The notes beneath the pieces were generated by a model. It saw only the letters and a program-made list of their open reading frames with translations, was not told where the DNA came from and did no database searches. From Lyngbya confervoides BDU141951 (GTDB taxonomy: Bacteria > Cyanobacteriota > Cyanobacteriia > Thermosynechococcales > Thermosynechococcaceae), in assembly GCF_000817775.3 (NCBI RefSeq), contig NZ_JTHE03000109.1, positions 1 through 64,000 on the forward strand: a stretch of DNA of 64,000 nt. The letters are read 5' to 3'. A program made the position numbers and the translations under genes. Positions 55,894 through 63,465 of this stretch are shown one piece after another (within the stretch, counting starts at the first letter, position 1; every line of letters begins with the position of its first letter).

Positions 55894-56560
55894 CCTTCGC
55901 GTCCTCGGGAAGGTGCTTTTGCTTCTTTAAAATATCGACAACGATAGGATGTAGGCCAAACCAGCGTTGTCCATTAAACTCCTGTACTGCCCGACTCGTT
56001 AGCAAAGAATATAGGGCGGGCGTCGGAATTTGAGTATCTTGATCCCCCTCATAAATCCGCTGCAATAGCCTGACCTTCTCGGCATATGGCACCGGATCGA
56101 TATCAAAGGGACTTTGTCCGAGGCGGCGCTCATAATCGCTGCGGAGATTCAGAACTGCCCCCGTAACATCTGCCTCACTAATCTGTGTTGCATTTCGAAT
56201 CTGAGTACTTTCTGCAGCATAGGTTACTAAAGTAAATAAGTCCCTCAAGTTTCCACCGCAGGCAACGATGAGACGCATGAGCTGTCCGCTTTCGCAAAGA
56301 TTCTCATCCATGCGAGCCGATAAAACAGCCTGTATGGCAGCTCGTCCTCCGGTATTTTCCTCGTGAGTTTGCAGATAAACCGGAGTATCCGGGATGACAA
56401 AGCTGGATGCATCGCCGAAAGGCAACCGGGGAGCTTCTGCAGAGTAATAGAGGGCGATCGGCACACTAAAGATCAGGTGTGTGCTTAATTCCTGAAAAAT
56501 GTTGCCATCTTCTAACGAAGTTGCGCGCGTGGTCTGGAGTCTGGGGCCAAAGGCATCCAT
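55880..56560 (-). CDS. 5'-truncated P-loop ATPase fragment
   Basis: This 226-residue protein looks like the C-terminal half of a AAA/STAND-like ATPase. The segment FQELSTHLIFSVPIALYYSA resembles the strand after Walker B and the sensor region, followed by a helical lid (LMRLIVACGGNLRDLFTLVTYAAE) and a winged-helix-like end (YSLLTSRAVQEFNGQRWFGL). No Walker A or Walker B is present. An in-frame TAA lies five codons before the ATG, and only about 150 bp separate it from the divergent gene, so the N-terminal half has been lost or never existed. The 3' end overlaps the TPR gene by 14 bp. It might still be expressed as a regulatory partner. Family recognition is by pattern only. Confidence 0.6.
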   Translation of the reverse strand: MDAFGPRLQTTRATSLEDGNIFQELSTHLIFSVPIALYYSAEAPRLPFGDASSFVIPDTPVYLQTHEENTGGRAAIQAVLSARMDENLCESGQLMRLIVACGGNLRDLFTLVTYAAESTQIRNATQISEADVTGAVLNLRSDYERRLGQSPFDIDPVPYAEKVRLLQRIYEGDQDTQIPTPALYSLLTSRAVQEFNGQRWFGLHPIVVDILKKQKHLPEDAKGGTL

Positions 56561-56654
56561 GCAGGGATTGCGTTAAGAAAGGCTTTCACTTCATCCTAGC
56601 TGGAGTGCGATCGCTTCAGGTTTGCTTTCGCATCGAAAGTAATAGGCCTAATAA

Positions 56655-56718
56655 ACATACGTTGAATTCGACGTACGTTAGAATTGACGTATGTTGATGT
56701 CGACTTATATTTATGCGA
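56655..56718. repeat. 16-bp-period repeat array in a divergent promoter
   Basis: Four successive 16-bp units start at 56655, 56671, 56687 and 56703. Their first eight bases are ACATACGT, ACGTACGT, ACGTATGT and ACTTATAT. Units 1 and 3 match at 12 of 16 positions and units 1 and 2 at 11 of 16; unit 4 is weaker. The first three also form a dyad centred exactly on the palindrome ACGTACGT (56671-56678), with ACATACGT and ACGTATGT as inverted arms. The array sits between the truncated ATPase gene (start 56560) and the ATPase gene starting at 56713, so it is placed to act as an operator. Confidence 0.7.
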
Positions 56719-57885
56719 GTTAATCCTGGTGGAAATTTGGCTCCGGATGAGGTGGTGGGGCGCGATCGCTTCATTAAAAAGCTTTGGAAAATCCTTGATC
56801 GTCAGAGTCTGGTGTTGACGGCAGAGCGACGGATGGGGAAGACCAGCGTGATCCGTAAGATGTACCAGGAGCTGCCAACAGGAAAGGTGGCAATATTTCG
56901 GGATTTGGAGGGGTGTAAAACGGCGCTGGATTTTACGCGGCGGGTGGTGGAGGATGCTCAGGATTATTTGACCCTCAAGCAAAAAGGATGGAAGAAATTG
57001 CAGGAGGCGGCGCAAGCTTTTGAGGGATTTGAAATTGGTGGAGTGGTCAAAATTCCGGAGCGGGCTGCGGCGCACTGGAAGCTGATTTTACGTCAGGCGT
57101 TAGAGGATTTACTCGACCAGCGCCCGGAACAAATCATTTTGTTTTGGGATGAGTTGCCGCTGATGGTCTATGACATCCGCCGTCAGGAAGGGGAACAAGT
57201 GGCGGAGGAGATTTTGGATGAGCTGCGGGCAATTCGGCAAACCTATGGCCACAAGGTGCGGATGGTGTTTACCGGATCGATTGGTTTACATAATGTATTG
57301 ACCAAGTTAAAGCGGTCGGGATATGCCAACGATCCGACTAATGATATGAAGACGGTGGATGTACCGCCCTTGGCAGAAGCAGATGGTGTGGCATTGGCTC
57401 AAGCTTTGATTGCAGGGGAGCAAATTTCCTTAACGGAAGTTGAAAGGTGGGCACGGGAGATCGCGATCGCCGCTGATTATATTCCGTTTTTTATTCATCA
57501 GATGGTGGGGCATTTGGCAGATGAGGTGGAGGATTTTGGGGGTGTGACGACCGATGCCATTGTGCGGCATTATCTGCTAGATCCGGACGACCCATGGCAT
57601 TTGCGCTATTTTCAGGAACGGATTGAGACCTATTACCCAGATAGTGAAAAGTATTTGGCGTTGGCGGTTTTGGATGTGTTGGCAGTTGAGGATCAACCGC
57701 TTTCTTTTCGAGAGTTGTACAACCGTGTGTTGACGAAAACCGAGGCGTTTGATGAGGAAACAACACGGGCCATGGTAACGATGCTGATGCGGGATCACTA
57801 TATCGAACTGCCGGAGGTGAATGCCCATCGCTTTCGATTTTCCCTGATTCGGAACAGCTGGAAAGTGCACCGGGGGTTGGGCTGA
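56713..57885 (+). CDS. P-loop ATPase, first gene of a two-ATPase module
   Basis: This is a 390-residue AAA/STAND-like ATPase. Walker A is TAERRMGKTSVIRKM near residues 37-51. Walker B is IILFWDELPLMVYD near 140-152, with a following Glu, and a sensor-like VFTGSIGLHNVL lies near 190. The C-terminal third looks like a winged helix (DQPLSFRELYNRVLTKTEAF then TRAMVTMLMRDHYIEL). It has no fused nuclease, protease or TIR domain. The start ATG is within the last unit of the 16-bp repeat array, and the stop overlaps the next gene by one base. The function is not known to me. The obligate coupling suggests that the two ATPases act as a complex. Confidence 0.75.
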   Translation: MRVNPGGNLAPDEVVGRDRFIKKLWKILDRQSLVLTAERRMGKTSVIRKMYQELPTGKVAIFRDLEGCKTALDFTRRVVEDAQDYLTLKQKGWKKLQEAAQAFEGFEIGGVVKIPERAAAHWKLILRQALEDLLDQRPEQIILFWDELPLMVYDIRRQEGEQVAEEILDELRAIRQTYGHKVRMVFTGSIGLHNVLTKLKRSGYANDPTNDMKTVDVPPLAEADGVALAQALIAGEQISLTEVERWAREIAIAADYIPFFIHQMVGHLADEVEDFGGVTTDAIVRHYLLDPDDPWHLRYFQERIETYYPDSEKYLALAVLDVLAVEDQPLSFRELYNRVLTKTEAFDEETTRAMVTMLMRDHYIELPEVNAHRFRFSLIRNSWKVHRGLG

Positions 57886-60095
57886 TGCGGGTTTCACGAT
57901 ATACGCCGAGTTTGCTGAGCCATGAAAATTTAGAGGCGATTTTTGTGCAGCGGCATAAGCTGGCTCAGACGTTGGTGGAGCTGGTGCAAGAAAGTGTGGT
58001 GTCGAGGAATAAGCATTACACGTTGCTGATTGGGCCGAGGGGAATTGGTAAAACGCATTTGGTTTCGCTGGTTTACCATCGCGTGATGGAGCTGGAGGCC
58101 ATTCAAGATCGGCTCAAAATTGCTTGGCTGCGGGAAGAGGAATGGGGGATTAGTTCGTTTTTTGATTTACTGTTGCGGATTTTGCGGGCATTGCAGGAGG
58201 CGAATCCAGGGGCAAAGCTGAAGGAAAAGACGGTGGCATTTTATGAAATGTCGTTAGATGTGGCGGAGAAACAAGCGCTTCAGCTTTTGCATGAATATTT
58301 AGGCCAGAATACGCTGTTATTGCTGATGGAAAATTCGGATGAGATTTTCCAGGGGTTGGGGGATGAGGGGCAGAAAAAGTTGCGATCGCTTTTACAGGAA
58401 ACGGGATGTTGCACGATTATTGCCACGTCGCAAAGTTTGTTTAATGGGGTGAAGCTACAAACCTCGCCGTTTTACGGATTTTTTCGGATTCGCTATCTGA
58501 AGGATTTTTCGGTGGATGAGGCGGTGACTTTGCTCCGCAACATTGCAGCGCTTGAGGGCAATCAGAATCTCGTGCGGTTTTTGGCGACGGCGGAGGGGCG
58601 CAGGCGGGTGCAGGCAGTGCATCATTTGGCGGGGGGGAATCCGAGGATTTATGTGGTGTTTTCGGAATTTTTGACCTGCGAGTCGCTGGATGATTTGATT
58701 GATCCGTTTATGCAAATGTTGGATGATTTAACGCCCTATTATCAGGCGCGGATGAGTTATCTTTCGCCACAGCAGCGCAAAATTCTTGAGGTGCTCTGCA
58801 GTCGGCGGTATGCGATGCCGGTGAAGGATATTGCCCAGCAATGTTTTGCGACGTCCCAGACGACTTCGAGCCAGTTGAAGGATTTGCGGGATAAGGGATA
58901 TGTGGTGTCAGAAACCTATGGGCGGTTGGCTTTCTATGAGCTGCGGGAGCCGTTGATGCGAATTTGTTTATCGGTAAAGCAAGCCAGGGGTGAGCCGATT
59001 CGGTTAATTGTAGATTTTTTGAGGACTTGGTATGGCCGGAAAAACCTAGAGGCGATGTATGACGGCCTGATGACGGTTCGGGGGAGGGCTGCGAAGAATG
59101 ACAGGGCAACAGCTTTAGGCGTACAAGGCTGTTCCACTCTGGCTACGGAAAACCATAGGATTTATTTGGAACAAGCATTGAGAGAAGAGCTTGAAAAAGA
59201 GTCAGATCCACGGATATCAGTTTGTGTTGAGGCATTGTATCAACACAGTAGGAGTCAAAACTTTGCTGAATTGTGTGCAGATGCACAGAAGTTGGTCAGG
59301 CTAAGGGGCAATGACCTTGACCATTTTAATTTAGGCCTTGCCTTGGGTAATTTGGGCCGTTACGAGGAATCGATCACCAGCTTTGAGAGAGTCTTAGAGA
59401 TCAAGCCTGATATCAATGAGGCGTGGTACGACCGTGGGATTTCCTTTGCTAACCTAGGTCGCTATGAAGAAGCGATCGCCAGCTATGACAGAGCGCTAGA
59501 GATCAAGCCTGATGATAATCAAGCGTGGAACCATCGGGGGATTTCCTTAGGATACCTAGGTCGCTATGAAGACGCGATCGCCAGCTATGACAGAGCCTTA
59601 GAACATCACCCTGATTCTATTTGGGCAAGACTAAACCGGGCAGAACTCTTATTTTGCCAAAATATCTCTGAACAGCAGCTCACCGAGCTGGAATCTGCTC
59701 TCCAGTCTTTGACCCATGCCGAACAGAAACGAGGGTGGCATTTTGATCTGGGCCTTCAGGCTCTGTTTCAGAAATTTGACGATTCTGCCAACTGGCAATC
59801 CTGGCTCCGCAAACTCATCCAAGTCTTCGATGACGCGAACTGTATCAGCGCCCTCACCCAGGGACTCACCCAGCAGGCTGCCAAACTAACGTCAGAACAG
59901 GTGAGTCAGGCTAAAGCCGAAGCCTGGCTGCAGGTCTGGCAAGAACTAGTGGGCGATCGCCGCGAGTTTCAAATCCCGCTGCGCCTGCTCAGCGCCACCC
60001 TCCAGTACAAAAAAGCCCCCGACGACCTCAGCGTATTTATGGCACTGCCGATTGAAGAGCGAAAAATCCTGAAGCAGTTGCTAAACATTGAATAA
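57885..60095 (+). CDS. ATPase-winged helix-TPR protein, second gene of the module
   Basis: This 736-residue protein carries a P-loop ATPase domain at its N-terminus: Walker A LLIGPRGIGKTHLVSL near 46-61 and Walker B LLLLMENSDEIF near 145-156, with Asn-Ser before the Asp. A winged-helix segment follows near 300-355 (KILEVLCSRRYAMPVKDIAQ). Then come a helical linker and three TPRs of 34 residues from ~485 to ~590, two of them nearly identical (GRYEEAIASYDRALEIKPDD). A C-terminal helical region of ~140 residues follows. Its ATG shares the A of the preceding stop (TGATG), so translation is coupled. The layout resembles NTPase sensors that use TPRs for recognition, but no effector is visible. Confidence 0.78.
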   Translation: MRVSRYTPSLLSHENLEAIFVQRHKLAQTLVELVQESVVSRNKHYTLLIGPRGIGKTHLVSLVYHRVMELEAIQDRLKIAWLREEEWGISSFFDLLLRILRALQEANPGAKLKEKTVAFYEMSLDVAEKQALQLLHEYLGQNTLLLLMENSDEIFQGLGDEGQKKLRSLLQETGCCTIIATSQSLFNGVKLQTSPFYGFFRIRYLKDFSVDEAVTLLRNIAALEGNQNLVRFLATAEGRRRVQAVHHLAGGNPRIYVVFSEFLTCESLDDLIDPFMQMLDDLTPYYQARMSYLSPQQRKILEVLCSRRYAMPVKDIAQQCFATSQTTSSQLKDLRDKGYVVSETYGRLAFYELREPLMRICLSVKQARGEPIRLIVDFLRTWYGRKNLEAMYDGLMTVRGRAAKNDRATALGVQGCSTLATENHRIYLEQALREELEKESDPRISVCVEALYQHSRSQNFAELCADAQKLVRLRGNDLDHFNLGLALGNLGRYEESITSFERVLEIKPDINEAWYDRGISFANLGRYEEAIASYDRALEIKPDDNQAWNHRGISLGYLGRYEDAIASYDRALEHHPDSIWARLNRAELLFCQNISEQQLTELESALQSLTHAEQKRGWHFDLGLQALFQKFDDSANWQSWLRKLIQVFDDANCISALTQGLTQQAAKLTSEQVSQAKAEAWLQVWQELVGDRREFQIPLRLLSATLQYKKAPDDLSVFMALPIEERKILKQLLNIE

Positions 60096-60245
60096 ACCCA
60101 AGAGATATCTGCCTTTTGCCAAAGAATCTACCCTTTCGTAGCGTTTGATACGCGATCGCTCTCCCATATTCCGTCAAGATAGGAGGCTGTCCCCCGCGAT
60201 CGCCTTCCCCTGCGGCTGCCTTGCTCCTAGCTGCCTGGCACTTTA

Positions 60246-61301
60246 ATGAAGACCTCAATCCGGCGTATCCTCTTTGGTGCAATTCTATTCCTGGCGACCC
60301 AGCTGGTTGCGGTTTTTGGCTACCGCTTAGCGGGGTGGAGCTGGATGGATGCGGTTTATATGGTGGTCATCACCATCTTTGGGGTGGGATATGGGGAAGT
60401 TCGACCGGTATTAGATCCGGGATTGCGCCTGTTTACGATCTTTGTCATTGTGGCGGGAACCTCCTCCGCAGTGTACGTAGTGGGCGGCTTTTTGCAGATG
60501 GCCACCGAGGGAGAAATCAACCGAGCCTTAGGAGCACGGCGCATGAGTCGAGAGATTGAAGTGTTAGAGGGCCACCTGATCATTTGTGGATTTGGGCGCA
60601 TGGGGTTGCTTCTGGCCAGACACATGGTGGAAGCGCAGCGTCCCTTTGTCATCGTTGACCGCGATGAGGCCAGAGTGGATCAGGCCCAGTCCCTGGGCTA
60701 TCTGGTGCGTTTAGGAGATGCCACCGATGAGCAATTGTTGATGGAGGTGGGGATTGGACGGGCGACGACCTTGGCCACGGTATTGCCCAATGATGCGCTG
60801 AACGTGTTCATCACGCTCACGGCCCGTAACCTTAACCCAGGGCTAATGATTTTAGCGCGTGGGGAGCAGGGGTCAACGGAAAAAAAATTACTGCAGGCCG
60901 GTGCCAACCGGGTGGTCCTTCCAGCGTCCATCGGAGCGATTCGTATGGCCCATCTGATTACGCATCCTGCCTCCCTCGACTTTTTGTCTGCCAATAATAG
61001 TCTGTCCAGCTTGAATGAAATTTTGGCCCAAATCCATGTGCAGTTGGATGAACTCCCGATTAAGCCCCAGTCCGATTGGGTGGGCACCAGTATTGAAAAC
61101 GTAGAAATTCGCGGCAAAGGATCCTTTATTGTGGTGGCCCTGCGACGGGCCGCGGGTGAGATGATTATTCATCCCAGCCCCGAGGTATTTCTGCACGGCG
61201 GGGATACCTTAATTGTGGTTGGACGCCGTGGGGACTTGCCAAAAATCTCTCGCCGTCTGGCTCAGGAACGGCGGGGGCTGTATCGGGGAACCCGATTTTG
61301 A
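60246..61301 (+). CDS. Two-TM potassium channel with RCK (TrkA-N/TrkA-C) domains
   Basis: This 351-residue protein is organised like MthK. TM1 is about residues 7-25 (ILFGAILFLATQLVAVFGY). A pore helix and selectivity filter TIFGVGYGE follow near 41-49 (TxGYGE type with an extra Phe-Gly-Val form). TM2 is about 62-82. The RCK N-lobe has the Rossmann motif LIICGFGRMGLLLARHM near 112, VIVDRDE near 137, and GDATDEQLLMEVGI near 157. A TrkA-C domain ends the protein near 280-345. It should form ligand-gated tetrameric K+ channels in the plasma or thylakoid membrane. The gene stands alone after the ATPase module. Confidence 0.88.
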   Translation: MKTSIRRILFGAILFLATQLVAVFGYRLAGWSWMDAVYMVVITIFGVGYGEVRPVLDPGLRLFTIFVIVAGTSSAVYVVGGFLQMATEGEINRALGARRMSREIEVLEGHLIICGFGRMGLLLARHMVEAQRPFVIVDRDEARVDQAQSLGYLVRLGDATDEQLLMEVGIGRATTLATVLPNDALNVFITLTARNLNPGLMILARGEQGSTEKKLLQAGANRVVLPASIGAIRMAHLITHPASLDFLSANNSLSSLNEILAQIHVQLDELPIKPQSDWVGTSIENVEIRGKGSFIVVALRRAAGEMIIHPSPEVFLHGGDTLIVVGRRGDLPKISRRLAQERRGLYRGTRF

Positions 61302-61386
61302 TCTGGGGTTGGAACGGCCTCCTCCGAGTGTCGAAGATGGGATTGATCCTCTGGGGATGCGATCGCTCAGGGGTTCTTCTTCTCCC

Positions 61387-61997
61387 TTAGATTTCCAGCT
61401 CAAACTTGATTCCTTCCAACTGTGGGTGTGGGTAGGCTTGCGCGTAGGCCAAACTCAGCTGCCGCATGGCCTCTACATAGCTGAAGGCACAAACCAGTTT
61501 GTCCCAGGAGGGCGTTTTTTTAAACCTGATGCCCTGCTGCTTGGCGGCTCGTCGGTATCCCGCGTAGCTGACGATGCGGACTGCGATCGCTCCTCCTGGT
61601 TCCACCAGCCAAAAAAGAGTTTTGCCGTCCGCAAAAATTGCATCAGCCGTCGAATCAGGTTTGGAGAATCAAAATTGGCGGTTGAATCCTCAAAATCTCG
61701 GATCTGCTGAAAAGCCTGGGAGAGCGACTCGATATGTACGGTCATCTGGCCTAGTTCGGACTCTAGCATCTCAATGGCAGCGCGCTGGGACTGTTCAATC
61801 TACCGCTTTTCGGCGGCGAGCATTTGAATGGCCGCTTGCAGGCGATCGCGGTTTTCACACAGAGCCTAGATCTCCGACTGATAGAGCTTTGCCTGCTCTC
61901 GATATTGACGGTTGTAACGCCGGAGCTGACCTTTCACGAGGGAGAGTTGGGCGATCGGCGGCGCCATCGTCCGCTGAAGGGTGGCATACCCCTGCTA
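61387..61997 (-). pseudogene. Broken conserved gene with in-frame stops and a frameshift
   Basis: Two overlapping minus-strand frames join into one protein if one base is restored in the A6 tract at 61611-61616 (T7 on the coding strand). The joined product reads PNLIRRLMQFLRTAKLFFWL, then VEPGGAIAVRIVSYAGYRRA and WDKLVCAFSYVEAMRQLSLA, ending at 61387. I recall similar sequence in cyanobacterial conserved proteins but no name. Upstream the same frame continues through TAG at 61800-61802 and TAG at 61866-61868 to an ATG at 61965-61967, with normal coiled-coil composition (QAKLYQSEI and ALCENRDRLQAAIQMLAAEKR). A further TAG lies at 61995-61997. Each TAG sits where CAG (Gln) would be natural. Four lesions make expression as one protein very unlikely. 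Confidence 0.75.
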
Positions 61998-62292
61998 TCC
62001 CACAATAGGCTGTTTAAAATTTCAAGGCAGCCGCTGGACATAGCCCATCAACGGCAATCAACAATTGTTTGTAAATCTGCAAAATTGAGGCTAGTCTTGA
62101 TTTTGACCGGGGCTTTGGGGCGTTTGGCTGACAATCAGGCTGAATTGAGATGAATATTCCTGTACGCTTAGCAAAAATACCGAGGGAAGTTTAAGGTATG
62201 TGGAGGAATCTCTAGATCCGGTGGTGCTGGGGGAAGTCAGAGGGATGCCCTCCAGTTGATGTTGGCGATGATGCTCAATTTCTGAAGCTTCT

Positions 62293-63465
62293 GTGACTAT
62301 TGACGGCCCACAAGACCCGAATGTAAATGATTTGTCCGCTCCAGAGCCCGATGCGGGGGATGGGTCGGGCGATCGCCCCGAGACGGCCTTAGCATCAGCA
62401 GATTCTGGAGATGTTTTGCCTCCCTCTGATGTGGATCTCGCGGATTTAGGTCTCGAGAAAACCAGCGCTGAAACTCGTCTCGATCGCCTTGTTGCGGAAT
62501 CCAGAGAGGCCGATTACGCCCCGCGACGCATTCGACAGCTTGAAATGGCTCTGGAGCAGTGTCAGGGCTATATTCATGAACTCAAGGCGACCCTGTCAGA
62601 CCAGGAATTTTTGGCCACTCAGCTTGCGGCGACGGAGGAATATTCCCACATTCAACAGCAAGCTATCTCCACGCTGCAAGATCAGCTGCGGCAGTTTCAT
62701 GCTCAAGATCAGCAGATCCAGATCCTGCAAGATCAGCGGCAAGCTCTGAGTTTGCAGCTTGATGAACAGCATCATGAGCTGATTGCCCTGAGAGCCTTTC
62801 AATCCCACTCCACTGCAGAGCAGGAAAATCTCCATCAGCAAATTCACAATCTCCGCGAACAGCTTCAGCAATCCCAGGATTCTATCGTCCAATCCACCCA
62901 GCAGCGCATCATTTCCCAAAAAACGGTGGATCGACTGCGCCAGGATATTCGCAGACAACAGGAAGAAGTGTCGAGTTTGGAATGGCAATTGAACAAGGCC
63001 AAGGAAACGCTACAGCGCTATGAATCCATTATTCAGGCCCTGCAAAAGTCTCAGCAGCCGGACTCCCAAAAGAATTTAGCGATTCAAGATCTAAGCGCAA
63101 CCCTTTACAAGGCCCAGAACAAAATTGCCAGCTTAGAAAATGAACTGGCCCAGCAAACCCTGATTCAAGCTCGACTCCAGCAGGCTTCGAGTGAACTGGA
63201 GCAGCAATCGCTTTCTGCCCAAGAGCGTATTGAACACCAGGAGCAGCAAATTGCTGAGATGCAGGAGCAAATTTTGCATCAGGCTCAACAGGGTCGCGAA
63301 TATGAAACGGCGATTCAGCATTGGAAGGATCGCTTGCAGCGCTATGAAGACGCCTTCGAGGCCATCTGGCCGATTCTGCAGGGAATGCAACGCCAGTCTT
63401 CAAAGATCCCGCCCCAGCTTCTCAACGCGGTCCATCAAGTGATTGATCAATATTTTCAGGCCTAG
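62293..63465 (+). CDS. Coiled-coil protein of unknown function
   Basis: This is a 390-residue protein. The first ~60 residues are acidic and disordered (SAPEPDAGDGSGDRPETALA). From ~75 to ~345 almost the whole chain is Gln/Glu/Leu heptad-type coiled coil (LREQLQQSQDSIVQSTQQRI, LQQASSELEQQSLSAQERIE). It ends with a conserved-looking tail, AFEAIWPILQGMQRQSSKIP and PQLLNAVHQVIDQYFQA. The start is a GTG at 62293, since the next in-frame ATG is far inside. A scaffold or tether role is a guess from the coiled coil. Its stop codon overlaps that of the convergent DOMON-like gene inside the palindrome CCTAGG. Confidence 0.75.
   Translation: MTIDGPQDPNVNDLSAPEPDAGDGSGDRPETALASADSGDVLPPSDVDLADLGLEKTSAETRLDRLVAESREADYAPRRIRQLEMALEQCQGYIHELKATLSDQEFLATQLAATEEYSHIQQQAISTLQDQLRQFHAQDQQIQILQDQRQALSLQLDEQHHELIALRAFQSHSTAEQENLHQQIHNLREQLQQSQDSIVQSTQQRIISQKTVDRLRQDIRRQQEEVSSLEWQLNKAKETLQRYESIIQALQKSQQPDSQKNLAIQDLSATLYKAQNKIASLENELAQQTLIQARLQQASSELEQQSLSAQERIEHQEQQIAEMQEQILHQAQQGREYETAIQHWKDRLQRYEDAFEAIWPILQGMQRQSSKIPPQLLNAVHQVIDQYFQA

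Noticed and set aside
56655-56718. Plasmid replication origin iterons
   Set aside because: No replication initiator gene is near; the array lies in a divergent promoter and spans only four units.
61387-61997. TAG read as a sense codon (stop reassignment)
   Set aside because: Intact genes in the same window use TAG as a normal stop, and the frame also has a one-base deletion. Pseudogene decay explains it better.
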